Shown one piece after another: positions 24,138 through 34,383 of a DNA stretch of 64,000 nt (position 1 is the first letter of the stretch; each line of letters begins with the position of its first letter). Made by a program: the position numbers and the translations under genes. Origin of the DNA: Massilia sp. H-1 (GTDB lineage: Bacteria > Pseudomonadota > Gammaproteobacteria > Burkholderiales > Burkholderiaceae_D); the NCBI GenBank assembly GCA_024703915.1, contig CP087969.1, positions 2,728,001 through 2,792,000 of the forward strand, in the 5' to 3' direction. Under the pieces are notes generated by a model. It did no database searches and was not told the DNA's origin. It saw nothing but the letters and a program-made list of their open reading frames with translations.

Positions 24138-24907
24138 CAGTGCGCTCCTTCGAGCTGCACATCGCTGGTGCCCATATAGGCTTCCATCACCTGTGGATTG
24201 GTCGACACGGCTTCATACGTGCCTTCGGCCAGCATCGCGCCACGCTGCAGAACAGAAATCTTGTCGCAGATGCCGGAGACCACGTTCATATTGTGTTCGA
24301 CCATCAGAATGGTGCGGCCGGATGACACCTTCTTGATCAGCTCGGTAACCCGGTGCACGTCTTCGTGACCCATGCCCTGGGTCGGTTCGTCGAGCAGCAT
24401 CAGTTCCGGTTCCATTGCCAGGGTGGTGGCGATCTCGAGCGCGCGTTGCGTCCATACGGCAAATCGACAGTCAGGGTATCGGCAAACGCGGCCAGGTCGA
24501 CCTCGGCCAGCAGCTGCATGGCACGCTCGTTGAGGCGGTCCAGCGCACGCTCGCTCTGCCAGAAATGAAAGGACGTGCCGAGTTCGCGCTGCAAGCCGAT
24601 GCGCACGTTCTGCAGCACCGTCAGGTGCGGAAACACGGCCGAAATCTGGAAGGAACGAATGATGCCCATGCGGGCAATCTGGGCCGGTTTGGCCCCGGTG
24701 ATGTCCTCGCCGTTGAACAGGATCTGTCCGCGGGTGGGCGTCAGGAATTTGGTGAGCAGATTGAAGCAGGTGGTTTTGCTTAGCCCCGTTGGGACCGATC
24801 AGCGCGTGAATATGTCCGCGCTCAACCTGGAGGTTGACGTCACTGACTGCAGTAAAACCCTTGAACTCTTTGCTCAAGTTCCGTGTTTCCAGAATGACGT
24901 CTGCCAT
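24137..24907 (-). CDS. livG: ABC transporter ATPase LivG
   Basis: About 256 residues from ATG 24907. Walker A GPNGAGKTTCFNLLTKFL, Q-loop GIIRSFQISAVFPHLTVLQN, Walker B LMLLDEPTQGMGHED and the switch His in VEHNMNVV. Breaks: 24777-24783, where GCTTAGCC replaces GCCGGC inside Walker A itself, and near 24455, where an A-run is one base short (GRKRALEIA). First gene of the unit livG-livF-binding protein-livH-livM. Confidence 0.94.
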   Translation of the reverse strand: MADVILETRNLSKEFKGFTAVSDVNLQVERGHIHALIGPNGAKQNHLLQSAHQIPDAHPRTDPVQRRGHHRGQTGPDCPHGHHSFLPDFGRVSAPDGAAERAHRLAARTRHVLSFLAERACAGPPQRACHAAAGRGRPGRVCRYPDCRFAVWTQRALEIATTLAMEPELMLLDEPTQGMGHEDVHRVTELIKKVSSGRTILMVEHNMNVVSGICDKISVLQRGAMLAEGTYEAVSTNPQVMEAYMGTSDVQLEGAH

Positions 24908-25025
24908 CAAGTCTCCGTTCTTCGTGGCTCTTTTATTTAGCTCTGAATAACATTTTTAGACAGATAATACACAGGTTGGATTTTGCTCACAATACAGTAG
25001 AACTACCTTTCCGTATTGGGAAACT

Positions 25026-26650
25026 CTAGCTGGATTTGAGGATCATCTGGGCCGCTTTTTCGGCGATCATCAGGGTCGGCGAATTCGTGTTTCCAGAGGT
25101 AATGAAGGGCATGACGGAAGCATCGACCACGCGCAAGCCGCGCACACCGTTGACCCGCAACTGGCTGTCGACCACCGCCATCGGATCGCCGCTTGTACCC
25201 ATCCTACATGTTCCCACCGGATGGAAAATCGTGGTCCCGATCTGCCCGGCCGCCGCCGCCAGTTCTTCACCAGACTGGAACTGCAGTCCCGGGCGGAATT
25301 CCTGCGGCGCATATTTTTCCAGGGCGGGCGCTGCGACGATGCGGCGCGTCAAGGCCAGGGCTGCCGCGGCGACCTGGCGGTCCTGCTCCGTGCTCAGATA
25401 ATTCGGCGTGATTTTCGGTGGCGCGTGCAAGCGTCGCCGGAAGCAATGCGCACATGGCCGCGCGAGGTCGGCCGCAAATTGCACACGCTTGCCGTAAAGG
25501 CAGGAAACGCATGCAGCGGATCGCCGAATTTCTCCAGCGACAAAGGCTGCACGTGGTACTCGAGATCGGGCGTGGCCTGCTTCGCATCCGAGCGGGCAAA
25601 CGCGCCCAGCTGCGAGGGCGCCATGGACATCGGACCGCTCTGGAACATCGCATATTCCAGTCCGATTTTCATCTTGCCAAACCAGCTGGCCGCACTGGTA
25701 TTCAAGGTCTTCGCATTGCTCACTTTAAAGATCATGCGCAGCTGCAAATGATCCTGCAAATTCTCGCCCACGCCAGGCGCGTCATGCGCGACGGCGATGC
25801 CATGTTCCTGCAGCAGCGCAGCTTACCCCGATGCCAGATACTTGCAGCAATTGCGGCGAACCAATGGCGCCTGCCGTCAACAGGGTTTCACGTGCAGCGC
25901 GCGAACCAGGCCGTGCCGCCGCCGGTAAATTCCACGCCGCGGCAAACCTTGCCTTGATCGCTGTCTTCGATGATCAGGCGCTCGACGTGGCAGCCCGTCA
26001 TGATGGTCAGATTGGGGCGCGCCGATGCCGGTTTCAAAAACGCCTTGGCCGTATTCCAGCGGATGCCGCGTCGTTGATTGACATCGAAATAGGCGCAGCC
26101 TTCGTTGTTGCCGGTATTGAAATCCTCCGTCTTCGGAATGCCGGTCTGTTCCGCCGCATCATGCGAAACGCATCGAGGATTTGCCACGACAAGCGCTGCT
26201 TTTCCACGCGCCATTCGCCGCCGGTGCCGTGAGCGGGACCGCTGCCGCCGTAATAATCTTCGCTCTTCATGAACATCGGCAACACGCGGTCCCAGCACCA
26301 GGAAGGATCACCAGTCACGTCGGCCCAGCGGTCGTAATCCTGGGACTGGCCGCGCATGTAAATCATGCCGTTGATCGAAGAACTTCCGCCAAGAACTTTG
26401 CCACGCGGGTAAACCAGGCTGCGGCCGCCGAGACCGGCTTCCGCCTCGGTCCGGTACAACCAGTCGGTGCGCGGATTGCCGATGCAATGGAGATAGCCGA
26501 CAGGAATATGAATCCACAAATAATCGTCACGGCCATAACTTCGATCAGCAATACATTGAGGTCGCGATTGCGCGTCAGGCGGTTGGCCAGCACGCAGCCG
26601 ATGGTTCCGGCACCAACGATGATGTAGTCATAGTCCCCTGCCGATTCCAA
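25026..26650 (-). CDS. GMC-family FAD oxidoreductase (choline / alcohol dehydrogenase-like)
   Basis: About 540 residues. TTG at 26650 is the likely start because GGAGAAG lies 7 bases upstream and the FAD motif [19 protein letters not shown] follows at once. GMC signatures: [20 protein letters not shown], then [20 protein letters not shown], and catalytic His in [11 protein letters not shown] with the Asn partner in [16 protein letters not shown]. The family oxidises alcohols (choline, long-chain alcohols and others), usually at or near the membrane. Several frame breaks (about 26535, 26160, 25905, 25823, 25410). It lies 12 bases after the nitronate-monooxygenase-like gene, so the two are probably one operon. 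Confidence 0.9.
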
Positions 26651-26661
26651 TCACTTCTCCT

Positions 26662-27708
26662 TTACACGGTGCGCATCTCGGCGACCAGGGTTTGCATCAG
26701 CTTGGCGACGGACATGGGACGGGCGCGGCGGATTTCGGCGCCAAGCCCAGAGCGACATCAGGCCAGGTATCGCCGCTGGCGGCAGCGGCGGCCCGGATTC
26801 CCGATGTCAGCGCGTTCTGTACAGGATACGCGGGAAAGTGGCGCTCGACGTCCTTCATTTGCTGCATGAACCGATTTTCCAGACCACGGGCGTAACGCCC
26901 GGAAAACGCGCGTGAGGCGGGTCGGCGTATTTCCGGCCTGCAGTAATGCCTGGCGGTAGTGCGGATTGATGCCGGACTCATCGCAGACCAGGAAAGCGCT
27001 ACCCATTTGCACCGCTGTTGCGCCCAGCGACAAGGCCTCATTGATGTCGACCCCGGTCATGATGCCATGCCTACCGCGAAGACGGGAATCCTGACGGCCG
27101 CGGCCACGAGCGGCCATAGTTCCCTGGCTAAGCAAGGTCGCGTCTTCCTGGGGACCGAGAAACGTACCAGCGATGGCCGCCCGCCTCGATGCCGGACGCT
27201 ACGACCGCATCGGCCCCGGCAAGTTCCCAAGCCAGCGCCTCATCAACCGTGGTGACGGTGCCAATGACGGCGATACCGGCACTGTGCAGGCGTTCGACCT
27301 GGGCTAGGCGTCAGAATGCCAAACGTAAAGCTCGCGACCGGGGGTCGCAGCTCGACCAGGGCATCGAACTGGTCCGAAAAGCGTTCGCACCAGGCTTGGG
27401 GGATAGTCAATTCCTTCCAACCCAGGCTTTCCCAGGCTAGGCCGCAACAGTTCCGCCGCCTCGGCCAGGACTTCGGGCGTGGGAGAAGGCGTGTCCTGAA
27501 CGAATAAATTGATCTGAAAGGGCTGATCGGTCAAGGAACGCACGATTGCCACCTGGTCGCGCAGCACGGACGGCGACAGCAAGGAAGCCGCAACCGACCC
27601 CAGACCATCGGCATTCGAGACCGCCGCGGCCATTGCCGGGGTACTGGCGCCACCGGCCATCGGTCCCTGCACGATAGGAAACTTCAGTAAACCTTGCATA
27701 TCCATCAT
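26662..27708 (-). CDS. Nitronate monooxygenase / 2-nitropropane dioxygenase-like flavoprotein
   Basis: About 347 residues. N-terminus [20 protein letters not shown] and [13 protein letters not shown] are typical of the NMO/FabK TIM-barrel family; later [31 protein letters not shown] and [19 protein letters not shown] (FMN phosphate binding). It may detoxify nitronates; FabK-type enoyl reductase activity is less likely without fatty-acid genes nearby. The stop is TAA at 26662 after MRTV. Many frame changes (27433, 27303, 27180, 27126, 27065, 26920, 26750). Start ATG 27708 lies next to the first DnaA box. Confidence 0.85.
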
Positions 27709-28492
27709 ACCCCCTTGTGGATAACTGTCTGGATATCCACAGGTGTCGTTTGTGGATAAAGGCAGATTTATTCACACCTCATTTTTTGTCCAGAATTGAC
27801 CCCAACGCGATACAGAGTTGGTAGCGTCCTTATACCTACTGCAAGTCCATGATTTGATGGCGCTTTAGTGCCTTATCCACAGAAAATGGCCTGCGTTAAC
27901 AACTACTATTAAACATATATATTACCTTCTTAAGTAAAACAAACAAGCAAACCCCGCAAAAACCGTGAACCCCAAAACCCGCCAAAACCTTGCCTTGAAG
28001 ACATTTTTTAAAAATCAGGGTCAGACCTCAAATTCGAAATAATTTCAGAATTGAGGTCTGACCCCGAATTGGAAACAATGCTCTGGAAGACTAAAAAAAT
28101 CTCTCAAGCCAACACATTGTGGATAAGCCACTGGATATCCACAGGATGGCTTGTGCAAAACTGCCTCTCTTGTGGACAACCGTAAAACTTATCCAAGATG
28201 CTTCCCTGATTACTACACCGTTTGTTCAGCTAGTTTTTTTGAACGCAAGTTGTTGATCCTTTGGATAAATCACGACTTATCCACAACTTCTCTCTCGTTT
28301 ACTATCACTACTACTTTATGTATACATACAAGTTATATAAAACAGTAAACCACGCGAAAAGCGTGCATAAACCCACGAAAGACTTTCTTTGATATGCATA
28401 CGGGATCAATCTGACAATATTTCTTGTTGTTATGTTATTCTGAACAACGCCTTTTCAGGCATCCAATCAACTTAGAGCGAGTTCACCATCCA
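27709..28492. other. Putative replication origin oriC
   Basis: A 784-base gene-free, AT-rich stretch between divergent genes. Perfect DnaA boxes (TTATCCACA or its complement) lie at 27716-27724, 27751-27759, 27873-27881, 28118-28126 and 28277-28285. One-mismatch boxes lie at 27733-27741 and 28135-28143 (ATATCCACA), 28171-28179 and 28260-28268. AT-rich candidates for the unwinding element are 27893-27945 and 28300-28345. A palindromic repeat sits in the middle. Genes point away from it on both sides (atp, par and mnmG leftward; glmU and glmS rightward), as expected for an origin. dnaA itself is not in the window. A DnaA-titrating site is the alternative. Confidence 0.8.
28018..28065. repeat. 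Palindromic repeat, GGGGTCAGACC family, divergent copy inside the putative oriC
   Basis: GGGTCAGACCTCAAATTC pairs with GAATTGAGGTCTGACCCC around a 12-base AT-rich loop. It shares the GGTCAGACC core and overall form with the copies at 18093 and 45926 but has a different inner stem. Confidence 0.75.
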
Positions 28493-29212
28493 ATGGAACT
28501 GACCAAATCCGCCGACGCAGCAAGCACTTCGCCGTTCAACGCCCTGTTTTCCATGTTCTACGAGCCGACACGCGCATTCCAGATGCTGACGCCAAGCCGT
28601 CTCGGCTGGTTGCCGATGCTGCTGGTGATGGCAAGCACGCTGACGCTGATGGTCTGGTACTTCACTGCCGTTGATTTTTCTTGGTTGCAGGAACAGATGG
28701 TGGCCTCGATCCCCACGACTGAGCGCGAAGCTGCCAAGCAATTCATGTCGCGCGGCGTGATGATGGGCTTCACTGTCGGCGGTGTTCTTGTGGCAACACC
28801 GGCGATCATGGCCGTCACTGGCCTGTATCTGATGTTGGTCAGCAAGGCCATGAGCAAGCCGTTCACATTCAACGATGGTTTCTCGATCAGCGCCTGGTCC
28901 AGCCTGCCGATGATTCTCGGCCTGCCGCTCGGTGCGATGCAAATTCTGATGGCTTCCAATGCGCAGCTGACGATGTCGGAATTGAATCCCCTTTCGCTGA
29001 ACCAGCTCGTCTTCCACCATGAATTGGGACATCCGATGGCGAGTCTGTACGATTCGATCAGTCTGCCCATGGTGTGGAGCATCGTTCTGATGGTGATCGG
29101 TTACCAGGTGTGGGCCAAAGTGTCGCGTGCGACTGCCGTCAAGGTCGTTCTGATTCCTTACGCAACCATTTATGGCTTGTGGTTCGCATTTGCCATGAGC
29201 AAGGCAGCATGA
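28493..29212 (+). CDS. Yip1-domain membrane protein
   Basis: 239 residues, frame intact, from ATG 28493. N-terminal cytoplasmic segment NALFSMFYEPTRAFQMLTPS, the usual lead-in of bacterial Yip1-domain proteins, followed by about five membrane helices (GWLPMLLVMASTLTLMVWYF; VGGVLVATPAIMAVTGLYLM; SSLPMILGLPLGAMQILM; MVWSIVLMVIGYQVWA; VVLIPYATIYGLWFAFAM). Function of bacterial members is not settled. The TGA overlaps the next ATG, so it is likely the first gene of an operon with the efflux genes. Confidence 0.85.
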   Translation: MELTKSADAASTSPFNALFSMFYEPTRAFQMLTPSRLGWLPMLLVMASTLTLMVWYFTAVDFSWLQEQMVASIPTTEREAAKQFMSRGVMMGFTVGGVLVATPAIMAVTGLYLMLVSKAMSKPFTFNDGFSISAWSSLPMILGLPLGAMQILMASNAQLTMSELNPLSLNQLVFHHELGHPMASLYDSISLPMVWSIVLMVIGYQVWAKVSRATAVKVVLIPYATIYGLWFAFAMSKAA

Positions 29213-30471
29213 AGCGCAAACACGTCGCGATGCTGGCGGTGGCGGGATTGTTCTGCATTCCCGTCGTCATGAAATTAACCAGGGGCGAGCCAGCTCGCCT
29301 GGTGGAAACCGACAAGATCGCTTTCCGCGAAATCAAGTCGTCGATCCTCGCTTCCGGTCACTTGCTTTACGAAGAACAGGTCTTGCTGTCGCCGGAAGTG
29401 ATCGGCAAGGTCAGTACCGTCTTCGTTCAGGAAGGCCAGCAAGTCAAGAAGGGCGACTTGCTTCTGCACCTCGATGACCAGAGTTATCGTGCGGAAGTCG
29501 CCCAGCAGGAAGCCGCGGTGCGCCAGCAGCGTATCAATATCGAACAGCAACAACTGAACCTGGCCAATCAGGAAAGCCAGTTGAAGCGCAAGGAAGAATT
29601 GCACCGCGTGAAGATGATCGTGGGAAACGCTGATCGACGATGCCCGCTTCGCCGTCAATTCCGCCAAGATTGAATTGCGTAACAGCCGTTCGCGCCTCGA
29701 GCAAGTTGAGGCCGTTCTCAAGCAATCAGAACGAACGGCTGGCAAAAACCTCGGTCCGCGCGCCGATTTCCGGCACCATCACCGCCCTCGACATCAAGGT
29801 TGGTGAAACGGCCGTTGCCAGCCAGGTCAGTATTGCTTAGCTCGAGCCTGATGACGATCGCCAATACCTCGACCATGATCACGGAAGTGAACGTCGACGA
29901 GGCCGACATCGGCAAGATCGTGGTTGGCCAGGAAGTCGCGATCCACACGGCGGCCTATCCGGACACGGCAATCAAGGGCAAGGTCACGATGATTCCCTTG
30001 TCGCCCAAGCAAACGCCCCAGGCTGGTGGGCAGGGTGGCGCTTCGCTGGCCCGCAATTACAACATCAAGGTCAAGCTGACCGATGCTTAAGCAATCTGGC
30101 GCTGCGTCCGGGCATGACTTGCCGGGCGGAGATCTTCACGGCCAGTTCGGGCAAGGCGCTGGCCTTGCCGCTGCAAGCCGTGCTCTCGAACAATGACGAG
30201 AACACCGAGCTGGCAAGCAAGAAGGACAACAAGAACGCCAAGATCCAGATCAAGACCGAGAACTATGTTTTCGTGAACAAGGATGGCAAGGCGGACAAGC
30301 GCATCGTGACGGTCGGCATTGCCGATGACAGCCAGCAGCAAATTCTTGCCGGTGTAGAAGCAGGCGAAGCCGTCATCGTCGGTCCGTACAAGATCCTGCG
30401 TCACCTGGAAGCAGGGAGACCGGGTCAAGGCCGAGCCAGTCAAACCGGCGCCAACCATCAGCAAAACATGA
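29209..30471 (+). CDS. MacA-like periplasmic adaptor (membrane fusion protein)
   Basis: About 417 residues. One N-terminal anchor ([19 protein letters not shown]), lipoyl half-motifs [20 protein letters not shown] and [20 protein letters not shown] flanking a helical hairpin ([20 protein letters not shown]), and a beta-barrel part ([20 protein letters not shown]). It links an inner-membrane ABC exporter to an outer-membrane channel. Breaks: near 29625 and 29725; GCTTAGC at 29836 (SIAGSSL); GCTTAAGC at 30086-30093 (TDAGNLAL); and 30405-30412, where CTGAAGC has become CTGGAAGC ([12 protein letters not shown]). The stop overlaps the next ATG. Confidence 0.92.
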
Positions 30472-31204
30472 GCACCGGCGACCCGCTGATTCGCCTCGAG
30501 GGAATTGCAAAGCACTACCAGATGGGCGGCGAAACGATTGCCGCCCTCGATGGGATCGATTTGCAAGTGGCACGCAACGATTATGTTGCCTTCATCGGTT
30601 CCTCTGGCTCCGGCAAGTCGACCATGATGAATATTCTCGGTTGCCTCGATACCCCGACCAAGGGGAAATACTTTCTCAATGGTCGCGATGTGGCTTAAGC
30701 ATGAGCGAAAGCGAGCTGGCCACCACGCGCAATGAGGAGATCGGCTTTATTTTCCAAAGCTTCAATTTGCTCACGCGCGCCACCGCATTGCAAAATGTTA
30801 TGCAGCCGCTGATCTACCGCGGCATGCGTCCGGCCGAGCGGGCCCGGCGTGCGCGGGATGCGATGGCCCGGGTCGGGCTGGAAAACCGGCTCGACCACTT
30901 ACCGAATCAATTGTCCGGTGGACAGCGACAACGGGTCGCGATCGCCCGCGCCCTGTGCAGCGAGCCCTCGATCCTGCTGGCCGACGAACCCACCGGCAAC
31001 CTGGACTCGACCACGGCAGCTGACATCATGGCCTTGTTCGATACCCTGCATGCCGAAGGCCAGACCTTGATCGTGGTTACCCACGAGCCCGACATTGCCG
31101 CCCATTGCCGCCGCTCGGTACGGCTGGCCGACGGCCGGGTCCTGTCCGATGTCGTCAATCACAAGCCCTCGCCTGTCCACAGCCGGGAGGCCGACCGTGT
31201 TTAG
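30468..31204 (+). CDS. MacB-like exporter ATPase
   Basis: About 245 residues. Walker [21 protein letters not shown], signature [17 protein letters not shown], Walker [14 protein letters not shown], switch His in VVTHEPDIA; typical of the LolD/MacB branch. ATG overlaps the adaptor stop; the C-terminus overlaps the permease start. One break: GCTTAAGC at 30696-30703 where GRDVAGMSESELA needs GCCGGC. Confidence 0.93.
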
Positions 31205-32427
31205 CATCATCGAATCTTTCCGCTCGGCCCTGCAAAGTATCCGTGCCCACGGTTTCCGCAGCTTCCTGACTTCGCTCGGGATCATCATCGGCGTTGCGTC
31301 GGTGATCGCCGTCGTATCCATCGTGCAAGGCTTGTCCGCATCGATCAGCAATGAATTCAAGGGCCTCGGTTCGAACAGCCTGACCGTACGCGCCGACACG
31401 CCGATGGAAGAAATGATGCAAGGCAAGGTCAACGTGCTGAGCATGGCGGACTACCAGAACGTGGTGACCCATATCGACGACATCAGCAATGTGTCGCCGA
31501 GTTTCATGCCGTTTGGCGACTTCGGGATCACGGTGCGGCATACCGGCCAGTCGACCTTCACCCAGGTAATGGCCGTGACCGAGGCTTACCAGGACGCGCA
31601 CCAGGTGTTTCCCGAGCAAGGACGGTTCATCCGCCAGTCGGACGACCAGTCGCGTCGCAAAGTGTGTGTGATCGGCACCAAGGTGCGCGAAAAGCTCAAG
31701 CTGCCGGACAATCCGGTCGGCGAATACCTGGAAATCGGCGGCGAATGGTTCAAGATCATCGGCATCACGGAAGAAAAGGGCGAAACCTTCGGTTTCAGCA
31801 AGGATGACTACATCCTGATTCCTTTTGCGGTCGGCAATGCGATCGTTTAACAACAAGGCCCGCCTGAACGTGAGCATCACCTTCACCGTCAATGACATCG
31901 AGCAGCTCGACGCCGTCCAGGGCCGCCTGGTCAGCCTGTTGCGCCAGGCGCACCGCCTCAAACCGGGCCAGCGCAACGATTTCAAGGTGCAAACGTCCCA
32001 GCAACTGGCCGAGAGCTTCGAAACCATCATCAACATGATGACGGCCGTGCTGGGGGGCATTGTCAGCGTGTCGCTGCTGGTTGGCGGCATTGGGATCATG
32101 AATATCATGCTGGTGTCGGTGACCGAGCGCACCCGCGAAATCGGCATATGCAAGGCGCTGGGCGCGCAGCGTCACCACATCCTGCTGCAATTTCTGATCG
32201 AGGCGACGACCCTGTCGCTGCTCGGCGGCATGATCGGCCTGGTGCTCGGCTATGTGCTCGGTTTTGGCGCCGCCAAGATGATTCCGAACTTCCCGGACGC
32301 GGTCGTGCCCTGGTGGGCCGTGGTGATGGCGTTCGGTTTTTCCAGCATGGTGGGCATCCTGTTCGGCATCATGCCTACCGCCAAGGCCGCCAACCTGAAT
32401 CCGATTGATGCGCTACGCTACGAGTAA
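31197..32427 (+). CDS. MacB-like exporter permease (FtsX domain)
   Basis: About 409 residues. GTG at 31197 with GGGAGG upstream, overlapping the ATPase end by 8 bases. One N-terminal helix ([20 protein letters not shown]), a large periplasmic MacB_PCD domain, then three C-terminal helices of the FtsX domain ([57 protein letters not shown]), ending NPIDALRYE. With the adaptor it would export peptides, lipids or drugs using the transmembrane relay of MacB. One break at about 31849: a T-run is one base too long between NAIV and NNKARLNV. Confidence 0.93.
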
Positions 32428-32449
32428 TTTGTAAAAAAACGGCAAAATT

Positions 32450-33221
32450 ATGCGACTTGGGATCATCAGCGCCCTTCAGGAAGAACAACAGGGCCTCGTG
32501 GAGGCCATGCAAGGCCCCTCCAGGCTCATCCATGGCATGCGGGAGTACTCCCACGGCCGGATCGGCTCTGTCGAGGCTGTATGCGTGCTCTCGCGCATCG
32601 GCAAGGTGGCGGCCGCCACCACGGCGGCCATGCTGGTCGAACGTTTCGGCGTCACCCACATCCTGTTCACCGGGGTGGTAAGCATGCAAACGACATGCCG
32701 CAAGTGAAGGTGGGCGATATCGTCGTGGCCGACGCGCTGGTCCAGTACGACATGGACGCCAGCCCCCTGTTTCCCCGCTTCGAGGTGCCGTTGACCGGGA
32801 TTTCGCATTTCCAGTCCGACCTGGCCCTGTCCAACCGCCTGGCCGAGAGCGCGGCCAGCTTCCTGGAGCTGGACTTCACGCAGGCGATCGAGCCCGAGGA
32901 GCGGCGCGTTCCGCCTCGAGCGTCCGCGCCTGCACCGCGGCCTGATTGCCAGCGGCGACCAGTTCATCAGCAGCGCGCAGCGCATCGGCTCCCTGGGCAG
33001 GGCGCTGCCGGGCATGCTGGCGGTGGAAATGGAAGGTGCGGCGGTGGCCCAGACCTGTTTCCGAGCTGGGCGTGCCGTTTGCGGTGATCCGGACGATTTC
33101 GGATAACGCGAATGAAGAAGCGGCGACCGATTTCATGCGCTTCGTGACCTCGGTCGCGTCACGCTACGCCTTCCAGATCGTGACGCGCTTCTGTCACGGC
33201 CTGGAAGGCAAACACGCTTAA
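32450..33221 (+). CDS. mtnN: 5'-methylthioadenosine / S-adenosylhomocysteine nucleosidase
   Basis: About 256 residues. [20 protein letters not shown] start, substrate-binding [10 protein letters not shown] and catalytic Asp in [11 protein letters not shown], as in the Pfs/MtnN family. It cleaves adenine from MTA and SAH, salvaging methionine and removing methylation product inhibition. Breaks near 32680 (GTAAGC in place of GCCGGC in FTGVAGGMQND, plus a short A-run), 32910 (GCGCGCG shortened) and 33060. Converges on ald with a 4-base overlap. Confidence 0.94.
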
Positions 33222-34335
33222 ACCAGCAACAGCTCGGCTAGAAGTGTAGTCGTAGCCCAGATCGCGGGCGACGGCCTGGTAGGTGACCTTGCCCTGGCAA
33301 ACGTTGAGGCCATTGCGCAGGTGCGGGTCGTCGCTGAGCGCTTTTTCCAGCCCTTGGTGGCCAGCGCCACCGCATGCCCGATGGTCGCGTTGTTCAGCGC
33401 GAAGGTCGAGGTGCGCGCCACCGCGCCCGGCATATTGGCCACGCAGTAGTGCACCACGCCGTCGACGATGAAGGTCGGATCGGCATGCGTGGTCGCGTGC
33501 GAAGTCTCGAAGCAGCCACCCTGGTCGATCGCCACGTCCACCACCACCGCACCCGGCTTCATGCGCGAGATCATGTCGCGCGTGACCAGCTTGGCGCCGC
33601 GGCGCCCGGTACCAGCACGCCGCCGATCACCAGGTCGGCCGACAGCACCGCTTCCTCGATCGAATGGGCATTCGAATACTGGGTCGAGATGCGGCCGCCG
33701 TAGACGAGATCGAGCTGGCGCAGGCGGTCGATGCTCTTGTCGAGCACCGTCACGCGCGACCCGTGCCGACCGCCATCTGCATTGCATTCGTGCCGACCAC
33801 GCCGGCGCCGATGATGACGATATGGCTTAGCCGCCACGCCCGGCACGCCGCCCAGCAGCAAGCCCATGCCGCCCTTGGATTTTTCAAGGTGGGCCGCGCC
33901 GGCATGGAAATGGCCATGCGCCCCGCCACTTCGCTCATGGGAGCGAGCAGCGGCAGGCCGCCGCCGGCCCCCGGTGATGGTTTCGTAGGCGATGCAGACG
34001 GCGCCCGATTTGACCAGCGCCGCGGTCTGCTCCGGGTCGGGAGCAAGGTGAAGGTAGGTGTACAGAATCTGGCCATCGGAGAGCATCGCGCATTCGCCGG
34101 GCTGCGGTTCCTTGACCTTGACGATCATTTCGGCGCGCGCAAAGATCTCTTTGGCCGTATCGACCATGGCGGCGCCCGCGGCGACGTACTGTTCGTCGGC
34201 CAGACCGATTTCGGCGCCCGCGTTTTTCTGAACCAGCACGGTATGGCCGCGCGACGTCAGTTCACGCACGCTGGGCGGGGTCAGTCCGACACGGTACTCG
34301 TGGTTCTTGATTTCCTTCGGTACGCCTACAATCAT
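33218..34335 (-). CDS. ald: Alanine dehydrogenase
   Basis: About 371 residues. [20 protein letters not shown] start; pyruvate-binding Lys in [15 protein letters not shown] fold [17 protein letters not shown]; catalytic Asp region [20 protein letters not shown]. It interconverts L-alanine with pyruvate and ammonium using NAD, feeding alanine carbon into metabolism. Breaks near 33965, 33890, 33830 (GCTTAGCC before HIVIIGAG), 33762, 33600, 33345 and 33238. It is downstream of putA in the same direction, 48 bases after its stop. Confidence 0.94.
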
Positions 34336-34383
34336 GTCTTCCTCCAGGGTTAAACCATCTTGTAATTTTTACCGGCGGCTTGC

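Noticed and set aside
33963..33968. Literal GCCGGC as counter-example to the motif loss (also 42912-42917)
   Set aside because: Both lie at frame breaks where the conserved protein suggests a different original sequence, so they do not show a normal, correctly read site.
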